Shown: positions 8,701 to 17,374, counted from the first letter of the stretch. The stretch: 40,000 bases of DNA from Clostridiaceae bacterium (GCA_910575585.1 CAJTGF010000048.1:1-40000), one strand, 5' to 3'. Notes: a model not told the origin generated them from the letters alone. Program-made: numbers and translations.

Positions 8701-11700
8701 CGCATAAGTATCATGGGCGTAGTCGATGGATTTTGTTTCTTCTGTGGACCTTGCCCTGTTACAGAAGCCGCAGGCCGTCACGCCATCCTGGTTCTCGTAG
8801 CCGCAGTTCAGGCAGTACCATACCTGTTTGGTCTCCGGAAGGGTCTGGATATCCTTTTCAATCTGTACCTTCTGGCGGATGGGGCGTTCCAATACCCCTA
8901 TCGGGTTCTTGATGGTTCCTGCGTCTTGGAGGATCTCCTGGTCGCCCGGATACATTAAAAACAGGGGTTCGATATAGGAATCTGCAATACTCATGGGGAA
9001 CGTGATGCCGATCTCGCCATGCTTAAACGCATACCAGCCTGCTGAACAATCTTCCCCGTCAATCTTCACGGTCTTATCCTGGAATGTGATCCGGAAATCA
9101 ATGTTTCCGCTTGCCATGGAATCCAGAGTTTCCTGGCTCACGGTGAGCGTATAAATGCCCGCTCCGTCCCTGGTTGCTTGGTAGGAATCATATGGGATTT
9201 CATGGTTGGTCACTTTCTGCACCAGGGTCGGTGACACTTCCACATAATCCGTGATGGTCTTCACAACTTCTGTCCCGTCCGCGTTCAGGAGGCGTTCCCC
9301 TGCCGCATAGGCCCAGAAACTTTCATTCTCTTTGAGTTGGAAGGTTATCTGGCTTTCCAGGTCAGAAGCCGCATATTCCGGTCTTCCCTGGGCTCTTTCA
9401 TTTGGCACGAGCGCGGATGTGACAAAGCCAGCTTCGTTACGTACAACCGCATCACAGTTATCAGCCAGGTAGGATCGGTAAACAAACCCCTGCATATCCC
9501 CGCTGGATGGCGCCTGGTAGGTTATGTCCGTTTTGACATAGATCCTGCCGTCTGCCTCGTTGTATATGGCCGTGTTGCCTTTTGCATTCCTATAGCAGTA
9601 AGCAATAGCCGCATACCGTCTACCCCCGGCTTCATAGGCTCCCATCATTTCCATAGCGTTGAACACCTGGTAACGGTCATCCGTAAATACCTGGGCGTTC
9701 ACTGCGGCTGCCACGGCGTCCACAGTAAAGGACTCAACCTCCACGGAAATCCATGGGGAGCCGTTCACCACTTTCCGGAACCCGTTCTTTAAAAACAGCC
9801 GGTTGATATCACTGATTACATTGCCGCTTGCCGTAACCAGGGAAGGGTCCAGATGCGCATTTTCAATCTTCATGGAGTTATCCGGCGTTACCTTCTGGCT
9901 TCCATGGGAAATAGTCTTTACGCTGTTGACCTGGAAAGTCTTCCCATTATATTCCACAGTATCCCCAATCTGTGCTTCCCAGGCATGCCCTCCGACAATG
10001 ACGATGTCTCCTGTGTTAGCATACACGGGCTCCTTGTGCTGTACCGGCTCGATATGGGTCACGCTGTCATCCCATAAGGTCTCCCATGACGTGATGTTGA
10101 ATACTGCCCCTTCCGGTATATTGGCAGCCTTCACGATATAACCGTTCTGCGTCCCTTCACTAGATACTGTAAAGGTGACTGTCTGGCCATTCACGATGTC
10201 ATAAGCCAATGCGGTAGCGGATGCCGTTCCGGATGTGAACTCCCTGCCACCGGCTTCAAACGCCTCGCGGTTTGTGTCCAGTGCGCCGTCTTTCCCGTAT
10301 ACGGAAAGCTCATACCCCTCAGACCGGGAAAGTTCCCGGATATAGTAGGAACTTCCGTATTTCCCAAGAATCAGTGGGCGACCGATCCAGCAGTTCCCGT
10401 TATTCTGCTCATTGTCAGAGATCGGGTAATGGCTAGTCGTTTCATCTTCGCGGTAGGTATCCACCTTATTGTTGGTGACCCGGTTGTTCTCCAGCATGCC
10501 GGAATTGTATTCCTGGTTCGTGGACAGCTTATAATGAAAAGCGCCATTGCCTTCCATGGTATCAGCCAAATCCTTTCCATCCCCTGCCATAATCTCGGAG
10601 CCGTCTGGGTTATGGCCGATGAACCTCTCGATATCCTGCTCTTTGACGGCGGAAGCGTCCCTTTCGATATGGAGGTTGCCTGGGGCCTGCCCATGCCAGT
10701 CCGTATACTCGACACTACCAGTATCATAATTATAAACTGACCCGGGGGCTTCCGTGATCACCATGAAAGAAGCGTCACCGTTCCGGTCTGTAGTGGCTAT
10801 AGCCACCAGGTCATCCTTTTGGAACACCACGCCGGTATCCCCATCACCGTCCGTGTCTGGATGGATGATATCTTGGGCCGCAAACAGGCCATAGACAGCG
10901 CCTTCCAAAGCCCCATCCCCATTTTCCTCTGCATACGCATCAAAAAGTGTCCCTTCGTCATCCTGCAGGTCAAAATCCCGTTTATTGAAATGGATCTCTC
11001 CTTCCGTGCGGTGGTCGTAGACAACGAACGTCCAGTCAACGATCGTGCTGTCTGGCGATGTAATTCTATTTGCCTGGGATTTTAAGAAGGTTATGGTATT
11101 GCGCAGAAAGCCCCCGCTGCCGCCTTCCCCATCATCTTCCCCGTCTCCGCCTTCCCTGTTCAACAAAGAACTGAAAAAAGCGGCGATTCCTTTTTTCTCA
11201 TTTGGGAAATATCCTGTATTGGTCCGTCTTGCTGGCTCCGCATTGGAACTGCTTGCGGCGGCAAGCCGAATCTCATCCCCTTGGAGCAGGTCATAATCCA
11301 TGTACAGCTCATCTTCCTCATTATTCAATATCCCATCATATTCCAGGACTTCCGCTTCGCTTGCGGTCGCAACCGCAGCTTTCCACCCCATATTTTCCAC
11401 GGTTCTCGTGGCCGGAACGTTATAGGGCTGTGAAAGTCTGGTTTCTCTTCCTGCTTTTTCATCCCCGTTTTCCAGGGTTCCATTGTCCTCACCGGATTCC
11501 AAGGATTCTTCGTAACTGTCTGCTTTATGGGATGCTCCTGTCACTTTTCCTATATCTTCCGCTCTGTTGGATTCTTTGGAAGCGGAGGAATCTGTGGACA
11601 CATCTTCATCCCTGCCGGTTCCCGTATTTCCGGCATATTCAGAGGATGTCTTTATATCTTCTTCTGCATCTTCCGTAGCCGCGTTTTCCAGGTTCCCAAT

Positions 11701-14136
11701 AGCTTTATTGGTCCCCAGGCTGTCCTCCATGGCGCTTTCTTCTTTGGCCGGTTTTGTCTCCCCGTCTTTTTTCGTGGAACCGGACATCCAGGTCACAGCT
11801 CCCAAGCTGTCAGCAAGGCTTTTCTTGGCCGCGGTCCACAGCGTCCTTTCGTCTCCCTCCGACTTGTCTGGCTCGTCTGTGGATATGCCGGACTGACCGT
11901 TGCTCGCGCCGTGGTTCAGGTTTTTGGCCTCCCCGGTATCCTTATACTCCGAGGAAGTCACGACCCTCCACTCCAGAGGGATATCATCCGTGTGGATCCC
12001 ATGGAGGATATATCCTTTCGCCGCCTTGATCTCGCTTGCGCTGTACTCATAGGTCAGGGAGATGAAATCCTTGAAAAACTGATCTCGGTCCTCCTCCATG
12101 GCCTTTTTGGCCGCATCCCCTGGCTCAACGCAGTGGAAGAACCCTCCTTCCTTTACCAGCCGCTCACACTTCTCTACTTCCTTGTACCATGCTTCCCATG
12201 CCTCATCATGAAGCTCCTGATTGATTTCATCACAGTCGCATTCTTCTTCGCAGTCGCAGTCCACATACTCAATTTCCGGGGCCGGATGGCCTGTGCAGTA
12301 TCCCTTGTGGTAGATGTAGCCCTTGATATCCGTGTGGGCGGGGTCCCCGCTGCTCCTCCCGGAGGAATCCACCTCATACAACAAACCGTCCTCGCCGGTG
12401 ACATTCTCATCACGCATACAGGGGTCAGCATATGGGTCATCCCAGCGTTCAAACTGGGTGCCGCCGTCATTGCCCCAATTATATTTATTGATATCGGACT
12501 CAGTGACACCCATATCCCCAGAATAGTTGGAGGAGATCTCGTCATCCCCCCAATCCGTGCTGTTCAAGCCTCCCAGTCCGGATTTATAGCTGCCTGGGTT
12601 ATCTGGCTTCCGGTCCAGATCCGTGTTATCCAGCTGGGAAGCATCAAACTTCTCCAGCACGTCCCAGTGGGAGTCCGCCAAGGGTTTGCCGGTTTCGGAA
12701 TCGAATTTCAAAAGGTTCACATTATAAGTGGCCGTGAAGTTCTCCTCATGCTCGTAGCGTTTACATCCCACATCAGCATCACCCGGATCTGGCTCATCGT
12801 CCCCGAGTGTAACGTAAATGTTCAGGTCGCCGTCGCACCAAGCTGTGAACTGGGTTTGTATCCTCTGAAATGCCGGTGGGGCAGCGTTCATATTGTAGGT
12901 ATCGAAGGCATATATCTTCGCCTTCGTCATGTCCACCGGCATGAAGGCGCCGATGGTCCCGTCAGGCCAGCATAGTTTCCCGATGGAGCCATTCTCGTCC
13001 AGTTCCCCGCTGGCAGACTTGAAATGCTGCTTCCCGGTCTCCGGGTCGGGGCCTGCATATTCCCAGTCCCCATAGGGCACAAAAGAGATGCCATTCAAGT
13101 AGATCTTTGCCGCTTCACTGGTGAACAGGTCCAGGTAGGCATGGTACTCCCCATCCTTATTTTCAGCTATCGCATTGGTCTTCGTGATCTGCTTATCCCA
13201 GTCCGGAGTCAGCCGGCTCGTCAGGTAAGCGGCCCACCAGATGTCATAAAAGTATGCGTCCAACTTCGTGGTCATGCCGGCCTTTGCTGCGCCGCTCCCC
13301 TCGGCAGGCGCAGAAAACAGGTCATTATAAATGTCAGGTACCAGCTGCTCCGTCACTATAGTGGGAAGACATTTTGCGTAATACCTGGATGAACGGTAAT
13401 AAGCCAGGTCCTGTTGGAAGGCAGCCTCTACGGCTGCCGCATCTGCGCCCTCCGGCACACCTTGGAAGCCAGACTTGTCTCCGTCCGTGGCAAGCCAGGT
13501 GATTATCTGGCTCACCAGGCCGCAGGCCGCCCATGGATCCATAGAGGAAACGGATGCATCTTCCGCCACCTTGTACTCCCCAGGGTAATAGCAGGCCAGG
13601 GCGAGCATCAGGAAGTTGAAGGGCGGATTGGTCTTCCCTGCGGACGCTTCGTAGTATATCCTGTCCGGTAACCTATATCCACGAATATCGTCTACGAACG
13701 CCTGGGCACCCGGCTGGATGCCTACCGCCTGTGTATGGGAGCCGGAACAGTAGGTATGCCGCCCGTCAAACATGGCGAAATCTGAATTCCCATATCCCTG
13801 CCGCTGGGTCAGATATGTCTGGACTCCAAGGGGCCAGTAATTGTCTCCCCAGGCCTGCCATACTGCCGGCGGATGGAGGTTTGGGTTAAACCCATAGACT
13901 GCATAGTTAAAAGCCAGACCGGTCTGGATATACTTGCCGCCCCAAACAGCTACATTATCCTGCATGGCCGGAGAATCATTCCCCCAGGTGGCCGCAGCGC
14001 GTGGGTCGTTCCACAATTCATCCAGGACAATGGCATTAGCGATCTTTGGCAGAAAGGATGCCGCAGCAATAGCACCTGCCAAGAAAAATGCCGCAGCCCG
14101 TTTCCTTTTACGGAAAAATGTTTGAATCTTTTCCAT
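5710..14136 (-). CDS. Giant secreted thioester/SpaA-type surface protein
   Basis: A 2808-residue protein. GAGGAGG ten bases before the ATG at 14136 sets the start, and a signal peptide follows (basic RKRKR, hydrophobic core, ANA cleavage site near residue 35). Near the N-terminus Cys130 (HTYCSG) and Gln210 (VSQIITW) fit the cysteine-glutamine pair of thioester (TED/TQXA) adhesin domains, which bind host or substrate amines covalently. Other visible parts are an acidic Cys cluster near residue 626 (DCDCEEECDCDE), a long Ser/Glu/Asp-rich linker about 750-960, a SpaA/Cna-B-like domain near 1072 (EGAVYGLF) with a DTDGDGDTG loop, a C-x2-C-x10-C-x2-C zinc-ribbon-like motif near 1773-1795, and a SpaA-like C-terminal domain from about 2580 (IFGLYA, IKPPIGYVRS). 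There is no LPXTG motif or C-terminal membrane span. It probably acts as an adhesin or contact protein. Confidence 0.85.
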   Translation of the reverse strand: MEKIQTFFRKRKRAAAFFLAGAIAAASFLPKIANAIVLDELWNDPRAAATWGNDSPAMQDNVAVWGGKYIQTGLAFNYAVYGFNPNLHPPAVWQAWGDNYWPLGVQTYLTQRQGYGNSDFAMFDGRHTYCSGSHTQAVGIQPGAQAFVDDIRGYRLPDRIYYEASAGKTNPPFNFLMLALACYYPGEYKVAEDASVSSMDPWAACGLVSQIITWLATDGDKSGFQGVPEGADAAAVEAAFQQDLAYYRSSRYYAKCLPTIVTEQLVPDIYNDLFSAPAEGSGAAKAGMTTKLDAYFYDIWWAAYLTSRLTPDWDKQITKTNAIAENKDGEYHAYLDLFTSEAAKIYLNGISFVPYGDWEYAGPDPETGKQHFKSASGELDENGSIGKLCWPDGTIGAFMPVDMTKAKIYAFDTYNMNAAPPAFQRIQTQFTAWCDGDLNIYVTLGDDEPDPGDADVGCKRYEHEENFTATYNVNLLKFDSETGKPLADSHWDVLEKFDASQLDNTDLDRKPDNPGSYKSGLGGLNSTDWGDDEISSNYSGDMGVTESDINKYNWGNDGGTQFERWDDPYADPCMRDENVTGEDGLLYEVDSSGRSSGDPAHTDIKGYIYHKGYCTGHPAPEIEYVDCDCEEECDCDEINQELHDEAWEAWYKEVEKCERLVKEGGFFHCVEPGDAAKKAMEEDRDQFFKDFISLTYEYSASEIKAAKGYILHGIHTDDIPLEWRVVTSSEYKDTGEAKNLNHGASNGQSGISTDEPDKSEGDERTLWTAAKKSLADSLGAVTWMSGSTKKDGETKPAKEESAMEDSLGTNKAIGNLENAATEDAEEDIKTSSEYAGNTGTGRDEDVSTDSSASKESNRAEDIGKVTGASHKADSYEESLESGEDNGTLENGDEKAGRETRLSQPYNVPATRTVENMGWKAAVATASEAEVLEYDGILNNEEDELYMDYDLLQGDEIRLAAASSSNAEPARRTNTGYFPNEKKGIAAFFSSLLNREGGDGEDDGEGGSGGFLRNTITFLKSQANRITSPDSTIVDWTFVVYDHRTEGEIHFNKRDFDLQDDEGTLFDAYAEENGDGALEGAVYGLFAAQDIIHPDTDGDGDTGVVFQKDDLVAIATTDRNGDASFMVITEAPGSVYNYDTGSVEYTDWHGQAPGNLHIERDASAVKEQDIERFIGHNPDGSEIMAGDGKDLADTMEGNGAFHYKLSTNQEYNSGMLENNRVTNNKVDTYREDETTSHYPISDNEQNNGNCWIGRPLILGKYGSSYYIRELSRSEGYELSVYGKDGALDTNREAFEAGGREFTSGTASATALAYDIVNGQTVTFTVSSEGTQNGYIVKAANIPEGAVFNITSWETLWDDSVTHIEPVQHKEPVYANTGDIVIVGGHAWEAQIGDTVEYNGKTFQVNSVKTISHGSQKVTPDNSMKIENAHLDPSLVTASGNVISDINRLFLKNGFRKVVNGSPWISVEVESFTVDAVAAAVNAQVFTDDRYQVFNAMEMMGAYEAGGRRYAAIAYCYRNAKGNTAIYNEADGRIYVKTDITYQAPSSGDMQGFVYRSYLADNCDAVVRNEAGFVTSALVPNERAQGRPEYAASDLESQITFQLKENESFWAYAAGERLLNADGTEVVKTITDYVEVSPTLVQKVTNHEIPYDSYQATRDGAGIYTLTVSQETLDSMASGNIDFRITFQDKTVKIDGEDCSAGWYAFKHGEIGITFPMSIADSYIEPLFLMYPGDQEILQDAGTIKNPIGVLERPIRQKVQIEKDIQTLPETKQVWYCLNCGYENQDGVTACGFCNRARSTEETKSIDYAHDTYAAFHSDNISAERDGGWYETAKDWLGSLLKGNSPDEEPESIGNFRFKAYLKSNLERLYRDEDGHVVWMDRNGNTMTPQYEDTNGDGNYDTFTWKYNIAYDGKTVDFPEKDKVSGGDTGEGGVAGTIAEDSVLLSSNVQKIYTDVMHRTGSMTTSARANNLWDTYADPQDGARENAGQIEGYTTSERETRSEGDAVVTNASLYSYDGILRDRDRSDYLQDEQNHGYTRLLETQRIQIEDGTELINHEAYNYEKFFDAIRAANTDIWDNDMHSTFTGDSMSNYPGQHWFETFYERYQLDDTDKDYTLANTDGADKDGTAGGDRDTSFKPFRWIREHVFGDRDGYIQYPAVNNGENTEVVVNTSDQARANANASDAVRQFAVKWYLEDEAAKLMVDNGLGENIAKPDGKIGYDEAVYDMALFEAIAKAYNYLRPFYYYDLDTIYSVEWDSAPGGGADKDYTTLSADERLDDRYYNISSYLPYGVYVIVEQPPMRRDDAVNDWENRSFDIEKPKEVIVPSVYDGPESNNTTDNYETHYNFDAGMLLTDQAKQENYLIRFGEENSANTGNQDDREFVIRAHGHHGDFEVYKYGLDIDRLQASIAAPNGDYRCGGWVITQEVHDPLKDYYENDHRGEAGVEEIQKENGGNDASRYHGFDLDVTANGNGAATANGSSYDGEALRKRFFYGSIAEDDGVADQVLFKDGAVDENNASGMSWHNGVKSTTGELTAYDRKYSAALVPWTMTAPADSHAYSAEDFSGYADVNERNRFYTTMLRVNKTDSETGEYILHDDAIFGLYAASRYNSFAEIEKDARLIEDPDERAKFLMQFKPGDAKFYLQDTVIMGSMEFLEAMKARDITPFKRRTALNESMEAPGHLYSGLVPKGTPVCVESERVSLYDGFGDRTGQMTVWSTRVDIPMDDPETQSRLEYGGQNVGYFKTSQPIGAGVYVLAEIKPPIGYVRSKPVAIEVYSDKTTYYADGDMYAKVDAVRYEANLLDEYPYK

Positions 14137-14224
14137 GATTTTTATTCCTCCTCGTTTTTTAAGTATGGAACATGGGGAGGAATTACAGTGTCTTTTTGGG
14201 GCACAAAAGATCCAGAGCAAAAAA

Positions 14225-14271
14225 GCCCTCCCCAGGCAAGAGGTTCTTCTAACCGTCTGTCTGGGAAGGGC
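14225..14271 (-). terminator. Intrinsic terminator between the two surface genes
   Basis: On the minus strand GCCCTTCCCAG pairs with CTGGGGAGGGC and is followed by TTTTTT. A smaller GGTT/AACC hairpin lies in the loop. It ends transcripts of the 14302-15054 gene, so the giant gene probably has its own promoter in the 90 bases that follow. Confidence 0.8.
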
Positions 14272-14301
14272 CTGACCCGGGAGATTCTCCCAAGAATAAT
14301 A

Positions 14302-15054
14302 TTACTGGATTTTATGGAGCGTTATTGCTCCACCACCATTCCAACTCATATAGTGGCCATCAGCAAATTTTACACCGCACCCGCGGCTACCATTTGTGTC
14401 ACATTCACCATACCCACGTTTAAATCCTACACCTAAGCCGCACAGATAGTCTACCAGGTCTTCTCCCTCGATGATGCTGGGATCGTAGTATTTAAACAGA
14501 GCTTTTCTGTTATCAGCAGGCGCTATCAATTCCTGCCCAAGGGCGTCATTTGGATAAATTACCCGGAACCCGTTAGCATACAGAACATTGATTTTTCCGC
14601 CTACCAAAACATCCACTTCCCCAAACTTCGCATTCTCTTCCCTGGTGTTCTCCACCATCTCAATAGCGATATTGCTGAGGCCCTGGGCATTATATGTGTT
14701 CTCATAGGTATCCGCGGGCACCCCTTGCGTTTGGCCGACTGCCTTCGTCTGCACTACGCCGTTATTCACCCATGCTCCGTCCGCATTCACGGTGTAACCG
14801 TCCGAGGTGGTGGTCCCTGCCAGCATATAGCCATTGGCATTGAAATAATAGCACTCTGCCACGCCATCGTTATTGCCGTCAATCCACTGCCAGCCGTTGG
14901 TGTGCCATGCGGTATTATCAGCGTTCGTTCCGTACCACCAACCAGTGTCATTCTTCTGCCATCCTGCGGCAAAAGATGTCATCGCCATTCCTATTGCCAT
15001 TGCTCCTGCGAGCACCATTACCATCGTGCCCTTAAACATGTTACCTTTTCTCAT
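14302..15054 (-). CDS. Secreted protein with choline-binding-like wall repeats
   Basis: A 250-residue protein. AAAGGAGG eight bases before the ATG at 15054 sets the start. A signal peptide ends at SFAA near residue 29. Residues about 30-105 carry cell-wall-binding repeats of the choline-binding type (GWQKNDTGWWYGT, GWQWIDGNNDG, CYYFNANGYMLAG, then YTVNADGAWVNNG). The C-terminal part from about 130 is of unknown type and contains three cysteines in a Gly-rich end (YLCGLG, ECDTNGSRGCG). It is likely exported and held on the cell surface, beside the giant adhesin-like gene. A leader of roughly 170 bases with alternative hairpins precedes it, and a terminator follows at 14225-14271. Confidence 0.8.
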   Translation of the reverse strand: MRKGNMFKGTMVMVLAGAMAIGMAMTSFAAGWQKNDTGWWYGTNADNTAWHTNGWQWIDGNNDGVAECYYFNANGYMLAGTTTSDGYTVNADGAWVNNGVVQTKAVGQTQGVPADTYENTYNAQGLSNIAIEMVENTREENAKFGEVDVLVGGKINVLYANGFRVIYPNDALGQELIAPADNRKALFKYYDPSIIEGEDLVDYLCGLGVGFKRGYGECDTNGSRGCGVKFADGHYMSWNGGGAITLHKIQ

Positions 15055-15083
15055 ACGATTTTCCTCCTTTAATTCTTGATATC

Positions 15084-15203
15084 CTCTCGGAATCTCTAAG
15101 CCCCATTTCATGGGACTTCTGAGATTCCAGTTTTATGGATTCCTCCACTTTTTACGGAAAAACAAATTGAAAAAAGCCATTTTCCGACAAAAGATTCCGA
15201 GAG
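15084..15203 (-). promoter_or_regulatory. Structured 5' leader with two mutually exclusive pairings
   Basis: CTCTCGGAATCT at 15084-15095 is the exact reverse complement of AGATTCCGAGAG at 15192-15203. The inner part of the same left arm, GGAATCTC at 15089-15096, also pairs with GAGATTCC at 15121-15128, and that second hairpin continues inward through AAG/CTT and CCCAT/ATGGG. The left arm cannot be in both pairings at once. The region lies inside the predicted transcript of the wall-repeat gene at 14302-15054, just ahead of its ribosome site. Regulation by switching is an inference. Confidence 0.5.
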
Positions 15204-15234
15204 CCTATCTTGTTGTTTCCCTGTTACAGATGCA

Positions 15235-15262
15235 ATTATAGGACATAACCACATCTTTTTAA
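15235..15262 (-). promoter_or_regulatory. Predicted promoter for the wall-repeat gene
   Basis: On the minus strand TATAAT (15240-15235) lies 16 bases after a weak -35, TTAAAA (15262-15257). It would give a leader of about 170 bases, which contains the hairpins at 15084-15203. Confidence 0.4.
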
Positions 15263-15316
15263 GCGGTATAATTTAAGTGACCAAACAAAAATCCACACGA
15301 AAAGAGATGAGTTTGT

Positions 15317-16675
15317 ATGTATCGCTTATTATACCTTAAAAATTCCGTTTTTAACAGACAGTTTTTATATTTTCAGGATTATTTTTCAAATGCTTCCAAA
15401 CCAACCGCCTGCAACCTGTTCCTTTTGGTCATTTCCATTCTGACCCTGAACATTTTCCGCTCGGTACGCTTTGCCCACAGCCATGTGATCTCCAGACTGT
15501 CCGGTACTTCACTTAACGCATTTTATTATACTCTGAAAACGAATACCTATGATCACTCTGTCTGGAATGATGTTACTGTATCGAAAGCAGTTCGAGCTGT
15601 TCCCAGACCTTTGGAAGGTCAGCCGATTTTTCTTTCCATTGATGATACCATGGTCGAAAAATTCGGCAGGCATTTTGAACTTTGTTCTAAATTATACGAT
15701 CATGCCGCCCACAATGGCTCCAATTACCTCAATGGACACTGCATAGTCAGTCTCCTGCTTTCTTTCCTGGTATACCGGGATGGGAAAATCCTTTACCTTT
15801 CCGTCCCGGTGGGTTACCGGCTCTGGGATAAGGAAAAAAGCAAGCTTGCTTTAGCCGCTGAACTGGTGGCACAGGCAATGAAAGCCATCGGTCTGAGGCG
15901 TCAGGTGATCCTGCTGTGTGACAGCTGGTATCCAAAAGCGGAAGTCGCCGCTCTGGTGGAGCAGTTTGAAAACCTGGAAATGGTCTGTAATGACAGGGTG
16001 GATACGGCTCTTTACGGGCTTCCTCCCGCTAAAACCGGGAAAAAGGACCGTCCCAAAAAGCGTGGGGACCGGATTCATCTGGAAAAGATTGTCCTCAGTG
16101 AACCCAAAAGTGGTGACTGGTTGATTGGCATGGTACCGGTCATCACGAACCTCTGGAAAGGGAAAGTGGTCTATGCCTTGGTTACTGCGCCCAAAAACGG
16201 AAAAGGAAGCCGCCGTCTGTTTTTATGCACGGCCGATCCGAGGACCATTTTCTTTGACTGGGAGAACAGCGCTGATAAAACAGCCTGTTCTTATGGGGCA
16301 GAAAATGTGTTTTATCTGCCGCTGGCCTGGTATGGCCTGAGGTGGAACATCGAGGTTTCTTATTATGAAAGGAAAACCTTCTGGTCCATGGAGGAATACC
16401 GGATCCGCAGTAAGGAAGGAATCGAACGGCTGGTGAATCTGATCAGTCTGTCCTACAGTGCCATGACTCTGCATCCCTACAGTGATGAAACCTTTTCCGG
16501 GTATCAGTCCGCCAGCGCCCAGGAAACCCGGTACGAAATTGGCCAGCAAATCCAGGCGGATATAATTTTGTGCAGTTTCGGGAAATTTCTCGAAACTATT
16601 AAAAATTGTTCTGCTCTGATAAAGGTTGTAGAAGACTACGTTTTATCAGGTGTCAGGAAATTTCAAAAGTTGTAA
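15317..16675 (+). CDS. IS4-superfamily-like DDE transposase
   Basis: A 452-residue transposase, full length for this group. The likely catalytic residues are the first Asp in FLSIDDTMVEK near residue 115, the second in LLCDSWYPKAE near residue 202, and the Glu in the C-terminal NIEVSYYERKTFW/EEYRIRSKEGIERL part, which has the Y-(2)-R-(3)-E-(6)-K-like spacing of IS4-type enzymes. I could not define terminal inverted repeats or a target duplication, so the element's borders are open. It lies between the promoter of the wall-repeat gene and a MITE-like repeat. The exact subgroup (IS4 or IS701) is uncertain. Confidence 0.8.
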   Translation: MYRLLYLKNSVFNRQFLYFQDYFSNASKPTACNLFLLVISILTLNIFRSVRFAHSHVISRLSGTSLNAFYYTLKTNTYDHSVWNDVTVSKAVRAVPRPLEGQPIFLSIDDTMVEKFGRHFELCSKLYDHAAHNGSNYLNGHCIVSLLLSFLVYRDGKILYLSVPVGYRLWDKEKSKLALAAELVAQAMKAIGLRRQVILLCDSWYPKAEVAALVEQFENLEMVCNDRVDTALYGLPPAKTGKKDRPKKRGDRIHLEKIVLSEPKSGDWLIGMVPVITNLWKGKVVYALVTAPKNGKGSRRLFLCTADPRTIFFDWENSADKTACSYGAENVFYLPLAWYGLRWNIEVSYYERKTFWSMEEYRIRSKEGIERLVNLISLSYSAMTLHPYSDETFSGYQSASAQETRYEIGQQIQADIILCSFGKFLETIKNCSALIKVVEDYVLSGVRKFQKL

Positions 16676-16682
16676 ACGGGTG

Positions 16683-16845
16683 TATTCTAGTACTACCATA
16701 CATTAAAATAAACTGGTCAGTATGCATGTCAACTATACTTTGGTCATATAATAGTAATGTAATTTTCTTCTCTATATTGAAAACACAAGAAAATAATACA
16801 ATCCATTTTAATTTACTATGACTCACCAGAGGTAGTACTAGAATA
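16683..16845. repeat. 163-bp MITE-like element with perfect 15-bp inverted repeats
   Basis: TATTCTAGTACTACC at 16683-16697 and its exact reverse complement at 16831-16845 enclose an AT-rich 133-bp core without coding potential. The left repeat starts eight bases after the transposase stop codon. No target duplication is evident. It may be a small nonautonomous element or part of a nested insertion. Confidence 0.5.
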
Positions 16846-16977
16846 TTTCTAATAACAAATGATAACCTTTCTATAAAAATATTCATCTAAAAGCCATAGA
16901 TGATATTGCAATCATAATAAATATTTTCTTCTAAACCTCTTACCACATTTTTAAACCTTCTTCCTCTACTAAAATTA

Positions 16978-17217
16978 TTATTTAGATCCATTTTGTGCCA
17001 TTCTGCGGACTTCCAGCACTCTCTCACTAAATTCTTTGACTGTCTGTGAATCTTCCTCGTATCCGTTTTCAAGCATTAACCATATAACATGGGAATATTG
17101 CTCCTCAGCAGTTTTATAATCCCCTGCTGCCACCAGTAGATTAGCAAGTGTACTGCACACTGAAAGGTACTGATGTGCATTTTCATCAATGTCGCAGCCA
17201 TCTGGGAAACAAGAAAT
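16978..17217 (-). pseudogene. C-terminal fragment of a TPR-type protein
   Basis: The open frame reads back from a stop at 16978 to a TAG at 17220 and gives about 79 residues with a tetratricopeptide-like pattern (LANLLVAAGDYKTAEEQY, then VIWLMLENGYEED). No start codon with a ribosome site is found at its 5' end, so the N-terminal part is missing. A short version from 17160 is possible but also lacks a ribosome site. Such TPR tails occur in regulators with an N-terminal HTH, but the parent gene cannot be named. Confidence 0.45.
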
Positions 17218-17235
17218 CTATTGGAGGTGAACGTT

Positions 17236-17322
17236 ATGGTGGAAATGATCACGGCATACATTATCAGTATTTTTGCAGGTATCACATCTCATTACATATG
17301 TAAATACCTGGATAACTTGTGA
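17236..17322 (+). CDS. 28-residue hydrophobic membrane peptide, toxin-like
   Basis: TTGGAGGTG five to seven bases before the ATG at 17236 gives a clear start. The peptide has one membrane span (MITAYIISIFAGITSHYI) and a short charged tail (CKYLDNL). A strong hairpin follows at 17341-17374. Single-span peptides of this size with good expression signals resemble type I toxin peptides or small membrane regulators. No antisense RNA promoter was established, so the toxin role is a guess. Confidence 0.5.
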   Translation: MVEMITAYIISIFAGITSHYICKYLDNL

Positions 17323-17340
17323 TTGGCTCACTGCATAGCA

Positions 17341-17374
17341 AATCCGCCTGCTGATACACACATGCAGGCGGATT
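17341..17374 (+). terminator. Strong hairpin after the 28-residue peptide gene
   Basis: AATCCGCCTGC pairs perfectly with GCAGGCGGATT around a 12-base loop and is followed by CCTTTA. The stem is very stable but the T-run is short. It could also serve the leftward genes. Confidence 0.55.

Noticed and set aside
11527-12975. 482-codon rightward ORF
   Set aside because: It is antisense to the giant gene, has no ribosome site and reads as hydrophobic low-complexity protein expected from the complement of acidic repeats.
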